A stretch of DNA of 35,198 bases from Sphingobium psychrophilum (lineage in GTDB: Bacteria > Pseudomonadota > Alphaproteobacteria > Sphingomonadales > Sphingomonadaceae), in contig NZ_JABBFV010000029.1 of assembly GCF_012927105.1 (NCBI RefSeq), positions 1 through 35,198 of the forward strand. Reading direction: 5' to 3'. Below the pieces are notes generated by a model, which saw only the letters and a list, made by a program, of their open reading frames with translations, made no database searches and was not told the DNA's origin. How positions within the stretch are numbered: position 1 is the first letter of the stretch; each line of letters begins with the position of its first letter. The position numbers and the translations under genes were made by a program. Shown here piece by piece: positions 8,814 through 16,299 of this stretch.

Positions 8814-9125
8814 ATGCCGGCCGCTCGATTCTTCTGCCTCGCCATAGCCATCACGGGGTCGGCTAGCCCCGCACTGTCGCACGGCGGCGGGCTAAACGCC
8901 CAAGGCTGCCACAATGATCGTGAGAACGGCGGATACCACTGCCATCGCTCGCCGTCAGGAGACACAGCGCCGGTCCGGCCGCAGCCGATGCTTGGCAGCA
9001 GCGGCGGCGCGGCTTTCCCCAACTGCACCGCCGCAAGGGCAGCCGGGGCAGCGCCGGTCCGGGTCGGCGAGCCGGGTTACGGACGGCATCTGGACCGGGA
9101 CGGCGATGGGGTGGGCTGCGAGTAA
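8814..9125 (+). CDS. Secreted YHYH-motif and excalibur-domain protein
   Basis: A 103-residue exported protein. Residues 1-22 form a signal peptide ending in SPALSHG. A Cys/His-rich part follows, HGGGLNAQGCHNDRENGGYH, seen in small secreted YHYH-type proteins. The C-terminus is an excalibur calcium-binding domain: FPNCTAARAAGAAPVRVGEP, then YGRHLDRDGDGVGCE with the DxDxDG loop and two Cys flanking it. The start has AGGGAG at 8801-8806. Excalibur domains are often fused to extracytoplasmic nucleases; no nuclease domain is present here. It is probably periplasmic or cell-surface. Confidence 0.85.
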   Translation: MPAARFFCLAIAITGSASPALSHGGGLNAQGCHNDRENGGYHCHRSPSGDTAPVRPQPMLGSSGGAAFPNCTAARAAGAAPVRVGEPGYGRHLDRDGDGVGCE

Positions 9126-9141
9126 ATTACGCGCATCCCTC

Positions 9142-9185
9142 ACTGATATGACGTTCCGGTGCCTTATCCAGGCAATATCAGTTTG
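9142..9185. terminator. Nested inverted repeat, possible terminator
   Basis: ACTGATAT and ATATCAGT form 8-bp arms with an inner GCCT/AGGC stem, followed on the plus strand by TTT. It starts 16 nt after the excalibur gene stop. Confidence 0.4.
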
Positions 9186-9324
9186 CGTTTATGACCTTGG
9201 CCCGCTCCGCTGCCGTCAGTGCTTCCGCGTTCACGTCCGAGTCGTCGATTGCCTCCTCCTTGGCATCGCCGCCTCCCGCGTAGCGTCGGCGTTGGCCTGA
9301 TGCCCGGCAGGTTACAGAGGGCAT
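9178..9324 (-). CDS. Possible small hypothetical protein
   Basis: A 48-codon frame on the minus strand starting at an ATG with AAGGTGA 6 nt upstream. The C-terminal part, DAKEEAIDDSDVNAEALTAA followed by ERAKVINAN, is acidic and helix-like. I do not recognise a family. The frame extends upstream to 9480 without a better start. The stop overlaps the inverted repeat at 9142-9185, which argues against it. Apart from this, 9126-9519 holds nothing I can support. Confidence 0.25.
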   Translation of the reverse strand: MPSVTCRASGQRRRYAGGGDAKEEAIDDSDVNAEALTAAERAKVINAN

Positions 9325-9519
9325 GGACGTCACCTTGAAGGCGGCTGCGTTCAACTGCTGGACGTTGGAGAGCTGCGGTGAGGCAAGCTCTCTTGTCGCT
9401 CTCTCGCCTCCATACGCGGCCGTTGCATGTACCAGTCTAATTGTCTGGCCATGGTCCAAGACGCAGCGTCTCAGCCGCAATAAAGCACGTCCACGCTATG
9501 GCCTGAAGCTAACGCGTCT

Positions 9520-9771
9520 TTAGGTAAAGCGGTTGGCGGCGGGCGGATCGCTTGCCGGATAGCTCTCGTCGCTTGCTTGATCAGTTTGGTCCCATTCTGG
9601 CGGATCGCTACGCATACCCTCGGGGCCTGCACTACGAACCTGTGTGAAGTTAGCCGGTTCATGCTCACCGGATGAAAAAGCAGCCGGCTCAGCCACCCCC
9701 TGCTTGCCAGTGAAGTACCGATAGAGGCCATAGCCAACGCCACCGATCAGCGCCAATTTCAGCAGTCCCAT
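9520..9771 (-). CDS. Short membrane-anchored protein with SDESYPASDPPA tail
   Basis: An 83-residue protein with one N-terminal hydrophobic segment (LLKLALIGGVGYGLYRYF). A hydrophilic stretch follows, ending in DQASDESYPASDPPAANRFT. The D-x-SDESFPASDPP tail is a short conserved motif that I know from many small uncharacterised alphaproteobacterial proteins, often close to stress genes. A GGGAG sits about 7 nt before the ATG. The N-terminus is probably inserted in the inner membrane. No function is known. Confidence 0.75.
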   Translation of the reverse strand: MGLLKLALIGGVGYGLYRYFTGKQGVAEPAAFSSGEHEPANFTQVRSAGPEGMRSDPPEWDQTDQASDESYPASDPPAANRFT

Positions 9772-10034
9772 TGCAACACTCCCGAGGTTTCACATCGTCA
9801 ACACGGGAGCTACACCGAAGTTTCCTCGCTTTCGAATTCATAGGGTGAAGCACGCGCAGTTCTACGCTATCGCTGCAGCCTCGCCGCTCGCGAGAAGCCA
9901 TGCCAGGTTTGGTCCTACATAGCGAACTACCGTTGCTGCTGCCAAGCCGTCGGCATCCCGCTACAATGGATATCCAGCGTGCCATCCCCCGAAATCATCG
10001 TCTCGACGAGGTACCGTTCGAAATGGAGCGATGC

Positions 10035-10676
10035 CTACCTCTTGCAAACCACATCGCGCAGCGCGTAGGCGCGAACCTTGCTCTTAGCGGCGATATCGAC
10101 CAGATTTGACGTCTGGAAACGAGCCTTTCCCGCATAACTTGCGCTGGTAGAGCCTGCGAGTTTGCAGAACGCGGTCGCTGCCGTGATATCATTGGTGCCA
10201 GCGGATACCTCCGTTCCTCCCAGCGATGGGCGCGCGTAAAAGGTTACATCTTGGCCATCCGTGCCGCTGCCGACGTCGAGCGCTTCGATATCCACCGCAG
10301 CGGCGGTTTGGCCAGCGGCTGACGGTGTGGCGGCAGTCGCCGAGGTGGGGGTCTCCGTCGTCGTGGCGACAGTGGTGGGAGTCGGACGAATAGAGGCGAT
10401 CTGGGACTTTTTCACATACGGCATGCTGGCAGTCATGGTGCGGCAAGTGCCGGCGAACTTAACGCCGGGGCAGACTTGCCACGAGCCGGTTATGCGGACT
10501 GACTGTGCTCGTTTCGCAAATGATTCCGTTGCAAGATCAGGCGTGTCGGTCGTGACTGTGACGGAACGGCCGAGATAGCCGGGAAGCTCGTACAGGGTCA
10601 TAGTCGGTGCAGCGGTCTGAGCTGCCGCTGGGGAAATAGCTGTAATTGTCAGCGCCATCAGGATTATGCCGCGCAT
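10035..10676 (-). CDS. Secreted beta/gamma-crystallin-like protein
   Basis: A 213-residue exported protein. The signal peptide is MRGIILMALTITAISPAAAQ. The next segment, TLYELPGYLGRSVTVTTDTP, with SFAKRAQSVRITGSWQVC and a further Cys, resembles a beta/gamma-crystallin Greek-key motif (xLYExPxYxGRSxTV). A Thr/Ala-rich linker of about 35 residues separates it from a C-terminal half containing DVTFYARPSLGGTEV, possibly a second degenerate copy, and ending in VVCKR. An ATG four codons earlier is possible, but the GGAGAG preceding the ATG at 10676 favours this start. It is likely periplasmic or surface-exposed; calcium binding is not shown. Confidence 0.75.
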   Translation of the reverse strand: MRGIILMALTITAISPAAAQTAAPTMTLYELPGYLGRSVTVTTDTPDLATESFAKRAQSVRITGSWQVCPGVKFAGTCRTMTASMPYVKKSQIASIRPTPTTVATTTETPTSATAATPSAAGQTAAAVDIEALDVGSGTDGQDVTFYARPSLGGTEVSAGTNDITAATAFCKLAGSTSASYAGKARFQTSNLVDIAAKSKVRAYALRDVVCKR

Positions 10677-10935
10677 TGTTCTCTCCATGAGTATCCAGAA
10701 TTATGGCCAATCAATTCCTCAGGAGAAGATAAGGTTGCAAGTGCCGGGAGCTTTTGCCGTGGTCGCGGGTGTGCGGATCGACACACGATATGACAAAACC
10801 AAGGAATCCTACCTCGGCGTCGTCAGCCTCGTCTCAGTCTTGCAGTGGATACCCTTGTCCATGAAACCTAGCTTCGCGTTGTCATTAGACGTTACCCTGT
10901 ATTGCGAACCTTTAAAACTTGCAGATTACCAGGGT

Positions 10936-11970
10936 TCACTCCGCAAAGATAACCCTCGTATCTGTACCGATCATCTGCGCCAGACGGGCGGCATCCCAAT
11001 TGCTAAGCCGGACGCAGCCATGGCTCTGCGACCGACCGATGAGGGCTGGTTCGGGCGTGCCGTGAATGCCGTAGTGCGGCTTGTCGAGATCGATCCAGAC
11101 GACACCGACCGGATTATTGGGGCCCGGCTGGACCACGGCCTTTTTCTCGGTCGCGGCAGCATCCCAGAACAGATCCGGGCTATAATGATAGGTCGGCAGG
11201 AATGCGGTGCCTTTGATCTTCCAGTTGCCGATCGGCAGCGGATCATGCTCGCTTCCCGTCGTTGCCGGAAATTGCGCGACAAGGTGGTCTTTGGCATCGT
11301 AGACCTTGAGAAGGCTTGCGGATTTGACCACGACGATCTTAGCCCCGTTGGGTTGCTGCGCACCGACGTTGAGCGTCGCGAGCGTATCGCGCCACTGCGG
11401 CGAAAGGTTGCTGGCATAGGCACGATCGGTGGGGATGAGGCCCGGCAGCCGCAACTCCATGCCGGCCTTTGGAAAGCGAAGTCCTGGATTGAGAGCCAAC
11501 AGGACTTGCGGGGTCGTGTGGAAACGCTCGGCAAGCCTCTCAAGCAAATTGCGATAGCCCAGGGAGGGGAGAGCGGCCTGATCCGCGATCTTCGAGGGTA
11601 TAGCTGGGGCGTAGTCAGCGGCCAGCGCTTCATCCTTCAGCACCATCATGATGAGCGCCGGTGCATTGTCCTTTTTGAGCTCGGACTGTGTAGCAACGTC
11701 TAATTCGCCAGTCACGCGTAGCCCGCGCGAGATTTGAAAGCCTTTTGCCGCCGCTGTTAAAAACCGGCCGTCGCGCCCATCGATCACGCCCGGTCCGAAG
11801 CCCGCCCGATCCAGCTGCACCTGCATGCGAAGAATCGCAACATTTATCTTTGTAGCGGGAGAACGGGGCGCTGACGCGGGTACAAGGCGAGGCGCTTGCC
11901 CGACAAGCGGCGTGGCGATGAGACCAGCGGTGGCTAAAGCAAGACGATGCCATGGAACCAATCTTCTCAT
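10936..11970 (-). CDS. L,D-transpeptidase with peptidoglycan-binding and LysM-like regions
   Basis: A 344-residue exported enzyme that forms or edits 3-3 peptidoglycan cross-links or attaches proteins to peptidoglycan. An N-terminal signal segment is followed by a PG_binding_1-like region (VQLDRAGFGPGVIDGRDGRF, about residues 51-105). A LysM-like stretch then comes (LAERFHTTPQVLLALNPGL). The YkuD catalytic domain (about 205-344) has HGTPEPALIGRSQSHGCVRL with the catalytic Cys at about 319. It is transcribed away from the DUF882 gene at 12064, so the two may share a control region at 11971-12063. Confidence 0.92.
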   Translation of the reverse strand: MRRLVPWHRLALATAGLIATPLVGQAPRLVPASAPRSPATKINVAILRMQVQLDRAGFGPGVIDGRDGRFLTAAAKGFQISRGLRVTGELDVATQSELKKDNAPALIMMVLKDEALAADYAPAIPSKIADQAALPSLGYRNLLERLAERFHTTPQVLLALNPGLRFPKAGMELRLPGLIPTDRAYASNLSPQWRDTLATLNVGAQQPNGAKIVVVKSASLLKVYDAKDHLVAQFPATTGSEHDPLPIGNWKIKGTAFLPTYHYSPDLFWDAAATEKKAVVQPGPNNPVGVVWIDLDKPHYGIHGTPEPALIGRSQSHGCVRLSNWDAARLAQMIGTDTRVIFAE

Positions 11971-12063
11971 GCCGTCAAATCCCCCTACATGTCAGCTAGA
12001 TAGGATAACGCGCGGGTGCAGCTTTTATCTCCCTGACGACAGAATTCGGGACGTACGACTTAC

Positions 12064-12600
12064 ATGATGATGGATCGACGAGGGGTGCTGCTGGGCGCCG
12101 CTGCCTGTGGCGTGGCGCAACTGTTTCCTGCTACCGCATGGGCCGTTCTGCCGGAGCGGCGGCTGATGTTTCGCAACGCCCACAATGGGGAGCGGGCGGA
12201 CGTCTGCTATTATTCTGGCGGGCGGCTGCGCGTGTCGGGGATCGCGGAGCTCAATTATTTCCTGCGCGACTGGCGCACCGGCGACGTCACTCGAATGGAC
12301 ACCGGTCTGTTCGATACATTGGTGCAACTCCATGCGGCGACTGGCGCCGACAAGCGGGCCGGTTTCACGCTTATTTCAGGCTACCGTTCACCCAGGACGA
12401 ACGGCCGGTTGCACGAACATAGCGATGGCGTCGCCTCAAAAAGTCAGCATATGCGCGGCAAGGCAGTGGACATCAGCCTTAAATCCGTCCGTTTGTCCAA
12501 CCTGCAGAAGGCGGCGCTTTCCCTGCGCGCTGGCGGCGTCGGCTATTATCCCGAAGATGGCTTCGTGCATGTCGATACCGGGCCGGTACGCCGCTGGTAG
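12064..12600 (+). CDS. DUF882 / YcbK-like peptidase M15 family protein, Tat-exported
   Basis: A 178-residue protein with a twin-arginine signal (MDRRGVLLGAAACGVAQLF, cleavage after about 27 in PATAWA). The M15/DUF882 catalytic domain contains LISGYRSPRTNGRL, SQHMRGKAVDISL (His and Asp zinc ligands) and GFVHVDTGPVRRW (third ligand His). This matches the LAS-type zinc peptidases that cut peptidoglycan cross-links, such as the MepK-like proteins. Three consecutive ATG codons start at 12064; which one is used is unclear, as no strong Shine-Dalgarno site is seen. It is convergent with the second L,D-transpeptidase. Confidence 0.9.
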   Translation: MMMDRRGVLLGAAACGVAQLFPATAWAVLPERRLMFRNAHNGERADVCYYSGGRLRVSGIAELNYFLRDWRTGDVTRMDTGLFDTLVQLHAATGADKRAGFTLISGYRSPRTNGRLHEHSDGVASKSQHMRGKAVDISLKSVRLSNLQKAALSLRAGGVGYYPEDGFVHVDTGPVRRW

Positions 12601-12610
12601 GCTGCTTGCA

Positions 12611-14029
12611 TTATGGACCAACGTCAGAGCCGCTTCCCCGCAGGCGCGACCCACGCCCGGCCTCGAACCCGAGCGCTACGGACACCGCGTCGTTCCAGCC
12701 ATAAGGGTCGGCTCTCACCACCGGATCGCCGGCATCGTCGAATAGGACGGTCTGGTAAAGCAAACGGACGGGTATCTCGCGAGGCAGGGATACGAAACTC
12801 TCCTTGCCCGTAGCGCGCGCCTTGTTCCATTCGTCAATGATGCCGGCGTCGCGCGCGAGCAAGTCGGCAAAGCCCAGGGCATCCTCGACGCGCACGCAGC
12901 CATGACTTCGCTGCCGCTGGACTTCTGCGAATAGCTGTTTTGCCGGCGTATCGTGCAAATAAATCTCATGCTCGTTCTTCATATCGAACTTGACGAGGCC
13001 GAGCGAGTTTTTGGGCCCGGGCTGCTGTACGATCCAGCCATCCTTGCGAACCATATTGTTGCGCCGCAGATAAGATGAGCCCTTGCGGGCGAAATCCTTT
13101 TCTTCGATCGACCGAGGGACTGTCCAGGTCGGGTTCGCGACCAGGCGGTAGATTGGAGACCCCAGTTGCGGGGTCTCCGTGTCGGGCTCGCCGACAACGA
13201 CTTTTCTCACATTGGCCAGCTTCCCATCACGCCAGTAACTCAGGCGCGCGGCTGCAAGGTTTACGTCGACGCGCGTTGCGGGCGGATTGCGATCCAGCCA
13301 GCGGGTGCGCTCCATGGCCACGGCAATGGCGCGAGCGCGATCGGCATTGGACAGATTAAGGATTTCCAGCGCATCCTCGCCGATGGAACCATCAGGCTTG
13401 ATGCCAAAGTCGCCTTGCATGCGCTTTACAGCACTGACCATCGGCGCGCTATACCGATCCCCGCCGGCTTGGGCCCGGTCCAGATAGTCCGAAGCCACCA
13501 GTTGTCGGGCGATCACCGGGATACGGATATCATTCTGTCCCGGTTCGATCGGTTTGTCAGTGGTCGGGATCACCGCCGCGGGCGCTCTGCCTTGCTTATC
13601 GAGCGCAAGATAGGCTTTGGAGAGCGCACGATACTCATCCGATTGCGGCGCGAGGCTTTCCAACCAGTCGACGACCTTGCCGTCCGCGAGCGCCTTGGCT
13701 AGGCCAGCGCGCAGATCCGTCTTCGGCCGGGGAACCGTGTAGATGTCGTACAGTTTCGTCGGATCGGCTGCGCCATGCGCAAGCGCGCTGGCATAGCGCA
13801 GGGCCAACTGCGTCAGCGCCGCCTGTCCATTCGCCTGCGTACTGAAGTTCAGGTGATCGAGGCCATGCGCGGCGCGCCGATCAATCGCTTCGCGCAATGC
13901 GCTGACATTCGTATCCGACCATTGCGCATCACCTGAGGGCGTCGCGCTGTTCTGAGTGGTGACGATGTCGCAAGCGGTGAGTGGAAGAGCCAGAGCCAGG
14001 ATCGAACCGGTAATCAAGAATTTCCGCAC
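12611..14029 (-). CDS. YcbB-like L,D-transpeptidase lipoprotein
   Basis: A 472-residue murein L,D-transpeptidase. The frame runs upstream to 14089, but a GTG at 14029 with GGGAG 6 nt upstream gives a clean lipoprotein signal, RKFLITGSILALALPLTAC, with lipobox LTAC, so this start is chosen. The order is an alpha-helical scaffold domain, a peptidoglycan-binding region (VSAVKRMQGDFGIKPDGSIG), and a YkuD domain with NPTWTVPRSI, LGLVKFDMKNEHEIYLHDTP and SHGCVRVEDALGFADLL (Cys about 378). This is the layout of E. coli LdtD (YcbB). It is anchored in a membrane and faces the periplasm. Its role is probably 3-3 cross-linking. Confidence 0.92.
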   Translation of the reverse strand: MRKFLITGSILALALPLTACDIVTTQNSATPSGDAQWSDTNVSALREAIDRRAAHGLDHLNFSTQANGQAALTQLALRYASALAHGAADPTKLYDIYTVPRPKTDLRAGLAKALADGKVVDWLESLAPQSDEYRALSKAYLALDKQGRAPAAVIPTTDKPIEPGQNDIRIPVIARQLVASDYLDRAQAGGDRYSAPMVSAVKRMQGDFGIKPDGSIGEDALEILNLSNADRARAIAVAMERTRWLDRNPPATRVDVNLAAARLSYWRDGKLANVRKVVVGEPDTETPQLGSPIYRLVANPTWTVPRSIEEKDFARKGSSYLRRNNMVRKDGWIVQQPGPKNSLGLVKFDMKNEHEIYLHDTPAKQLFAEVQRQRSHGCVRVEDALGFADLLARDAGIIDEWNKARATGKESFVSLPREIPVRLLYQTVLFDDAGDPVVRADPYGWNDAVSVALGFEAGRGSRLRGSGSDVGP

Positions 14030-14058
14030 CACTATCTCCCGCTCGTGTAAGCAGGTAC

Positions 14059-14083
14059 AACGCTCCAGCAGCACATCTGCTCC
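14059..14083 (-). promoter_or_regulatory. Possible EcfG-like promoter of the YcbB-like gene
   Basis: On the minus strand GGAGC is followed by a 16-nt spacer and CGTT, one mismatch from GGAAC-N16-CGTT. The -10 box is about 30 nt before the GTG start. Confidence 0.3.
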
Positions 14084-14102
14084 GCTCATCGCAACTGATG
14101 AG

Positions 14103-14318
14103 ATGGCCCGATCTTTCGACGCCGTGATTATTGCCCAGTATCAGCGGATTTCCCATTATGGTCTTGCCGGGTTCGGCACGGCTGCGTCCTACGCAAAGAC
14201 GCTCGGCCTTAAGGATGATAACAAAAAGTTGCGCGAGGCTACCAAAGAAATCTACGGTAATGACCAGTATGGCACCAAGTTGGCGGAAACGAGCGTCAAT
14301 ATCGACGCCAAGGAATAA
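14103..14318 (+). pseudogene. C-terminal fragment of a DUF892 (YciE/YciF-like ferritin-fold) gene
   Basis: The 71 codons from the ATG at 14103 read MARSFDAVIIAQYQRISHYG, then LAGFGTAASYAKTLGLKDD and KLAETSVN near the end. This matches the last two helices of DUF892 proteins, where a D-x-AIIAAAQxxEHYxIAxYGT segment is followed by AxxLG and LAExSVN. Full-length DUF892 proteins are about 160 residues; the first two helices and their metal-ligand residues are missing. Upstream sequence is instead the start region of the divergent transpeptidase gene. No ribosome site is obvious. I interpret it as a truncated remnant, although a short translated product is possible. Confidence 0.65.
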
Positions 14319-14446
14319 TTAGCGTAGGCTTGGGCCGCCGTTTGGCTGCCCGGCCGCTCGAATCTAAGGTGACGTTGGGCGGCGACTTGCCGCCCCAAAT
14401 GAAAATCACCTTGCCGTATGTTGGCTGACGTCCGCGACTTAGCCGC

Positions 14447-14863
14447 TCACGCGCGCATGCTGTCGGGCACGATTCCGCCATTCTCAGCGAGCTTGTCGAT
14501 AACGGCTCGATGCAAGGCGATATTCTGCTCCGCGCTACCATCGGCGCCCGCGTCTACGCTAAGCTCATTGGCCAGTTCCTTGCGAGCGGCGAGACTGGAG
14601 TCCAGGTCGAGCAGCTTGAGCAGATCGACGATCGAGCTCTGATAGTTGCCACCTCCGCCCTTCATTTCCGCCATTGCGGCGAGCACTGCGCCAACGTCGA
14701 CAGACGCTGCTGGCGGGGGCGGGGGTGCGGCGGCGTGAGTTGCCGCAGGCGCGGATGGTCGCTCCACAGGGGCGGGCTTGGGTGCTGGAATCGCCGCTGG
14801 CGCTTCTGCGGCCTTGGCGTCGTGGCGGAAAATCTTGTCCATTATCTTTCCGAAGATGCCCAT
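14447..14863 (-). CDS. DUF3597 domain protein
   Basis: A 138-residue soluble protein. It opens with MGIFGKIMDKIF, has a Pro/Ala-rich linker (about residues 20-52), and a conserved C-terminal domain with SSIVDLLKLLDLDSSLAARK, ELANEL and the family ending VIDKLAENGGIVPDSMR. This order is that of DUF3597, related to the C-terminus of LysM-type BON proteins, which is small and helical. The start is at ATG 14863, after AAAAGGG, rather than the upstream in-frame codons to 14935. The role is unknown; the company of DUF892 and DUF4142 genes suggests a stress-associated protein. Confidence 0.85.
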   Translation of the reverse strand: MGIFGKIMDKIFRHDAKAAEAPAAIPAPKPAPVERPSAPAATHAAAPPPPPAASVDVGAVLAAMAEMKGGGGNYQSSIVDLLKLLDLDSSLAARKELANELSVDAGADGSAEQNIALHRAVIDKLAENGGIVPDSMRA

Positions 14864-14944
14864 GCTTGTGCCCTTTTCCGATTTTCGATCTGAAGAAACG
14901 TGCGCGTGGTATGGAAAACGGAGCAATCGGCACAAAGGTCCGTT

Positions 14945-14969
14945 GGAACGTCAATGCGCGAAGAATGTT
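14945..14969 (+). promoter_or_regulatory. Possible EcfG-like promoter of the DUF4142 gene
   Basis: GGAAC, a 16-nt spacer and TGTT (CGTT in the consensus), about 40 nt before the start codon. The -35 box and spacing are exact; the -10 has one mismatch. Confidence 0.4.
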
Positions 14970-15008
14970 CAAGCGTGATCGGTGACCGTACCGAAAGGGA
15001 GATAGACT

Positions 15009-15575
15009 ATGAAGCCCAGCATCCTTGTCACACTGTCGGTATCGGCACTGGCCCTGGCTTCCTGCGGGAAGAAAGACGAACCCATGGTCAACAACAACGC
15101 AGTCGCGAATTCCGCCGGTCCTGTCACGACAGAGGCTCCGCCCGCGCTTAGCGCCGGGCAGATGTTCGCAAATGCCGCCGCTGCGAGCGATGCGTTTGAG
15201 ATCGAAAGCTCCAAGCTCGCTGCGACCAACGCTGCGTCTGCTGCGACAAAAGCCTTTGCCCAGTCGATGATCAAGGGCCACACCGAATCCAGCGCGAAGC
15301 TAAAGAAGGCGGCAAGCGAGGCGACGCCTGTGCTCACGCCCGATCCGACACTTGCGGCGGCGCAGGTCGAGGCACTCGAAACGCTCAAGGGCAAGCAAGG
15401 CGCTGAGTTTGACGCCGCCTATGCCGACGCGCAAACCATGGCTCACGAGAAAACATTGGCGACCCTGCGCGCCTACTCAACTGGCGGGGACGTGCCTTCG
15501 CTCAAGGTCTTTGCCACTGCCATGGTACCTATCGTCACGGCGCATGTGAACATGGCCAAGGGCTTGAAGCACTGA
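15009..15575 (+). CDS. DUF4142 domain lipoprotein
   Basis: A 188-residue exported lipoprotein. The signal ends in a lipobox, LALASC, at about residue 19. A short low-complexity spacer precedes the DUF4142 four-helix domain (about 48-188), with AGQMFANAAAASDAFEIESS, FAQSMIKGHTESSAKLKKAA and the closing VPIVTAHVNMAKGLKH. The fold resembles ferritin-like helical bundles. An AGGGAG lies about 7 nt before the ATG. It is probably attached to the outer or inner membrane in the periplasm. A decayed paralogue lies at 4963-5135. The function is not established. Confidence 0.9.
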   Translation: MKPSILVTLSVSALALASCGKKDEPMVNNNAVANSAGPVTTEAPPALSAGQMFANAAAASDAFEIESSKLAATNAASAATKAFAQSMIKGHTESSAKLKKAASEATPVLTPDPTLAAAQVEALETLKGKQGAEFDAAYADAQTMAHEKTLATLRAYSTGGDVPSLKVFATAMVPIVTAHVNMAKGLKH

Positions 15576-15764
15576 TTTGCTGATCGCAGCATGCGCGTCA
15601 AGGACGGCCTGCATGTCGGCGGCAGGTACGGGTGGGCGCGTGGTAGAAGAGGGCGCAGGGCGTGGTGGCGCCGCATTAGGCGACATGGACGATTGCGCGA
15701 CGGCCGGTCCTGTCAGCGCAGTCCAGGCTAATAGTGCGATAGCGAAAGAGGATTTCACGGGCAT
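15576..15764 (-). pseudogene. 5' fragment of an exported alpha/beta hydrolase-like gene
   Basis: On the minus strand an ATG at 15764 (or GTG at 15782) opens a signal peptide, MPVKSSFAIALLAWTALTGP then AVAQ. A Pro/Ser linker and PPVPAADMQAVLDAHAAI follow. The PxDMQAVLDxLAAL segment is what I know from the start of sphingomonad alpha/beta hydrolases (Hsl/NlhH-like), normally followed by a 250-residue catalytic domain. Here the frame runs straight into antisense of the DUF4142 gene, and no catalytic domain exists. It is best seen as the truncated 5' end left by a deletion or insertion. A secreted short peptide remains possible. Confidence 0.5.
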
Positions 15765-15782
15765 CCCTGTTCTCGTTGTCAC

Positions 15783-16299
15783 CCCAGCCAGATTACCGGT
15801 CCCCAGTCCGACAGTTCCGCAAAAAATATGCGGACTGACTTAGGTTAACGCAAATCGTTGGCGTCGCGACTTCGCGCATTTTGCGCTCGTTAGCCGATGA
15901 CCGGAACTTGGTGGGCAATGGCCAATCGTGAGTCTGGCGTGATTCACGGCCTGGCATTCACGGTACCGATCACGACCCCAATGGCGGAATGTTTCCGTTC
16001 GCTAGGAAATTGCGGGTCGAGATTTGGCAAGGTCCCGTTTCCAAGCTCACATCATCGTAATGACACGGGGGGCTTCGGCCCACTACTTGTGGCTCTATTA
16101 CCCGGTTTGGGCCGAAGCCAAATGTCGCCTTCTGACAGAACCTGCCTTGAGACACGTTGTCGCGAACGGCAGTAAAGTCCCACGTTCCGTCTACCGATGT
16201 CGACCCTTTGCAGCCCTTTAGCCGCTGCTTTACGATCCTAAGGTGCAGACGTTCCGCTATTCCAGCAGGTGTCGACCAGCAGTCGACGCAGCCATACAA
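15783..16299. other. Noncoding stretch
   Basis: About 500 nt with only short, featureless frames on both strands. No family motif, terminator or strong promoter is evident. Confidence 0.5.

Noticed and set aside
10666..11703. 345-codon plus-strand frame
   Set aside because: It is antisense to the L,D-transpeptidase gene, which has clear catalytic motifs.
13166..13702. 178-codon plus-strand frame
   Set aside because: It is antisense to the YcbB-like gene.
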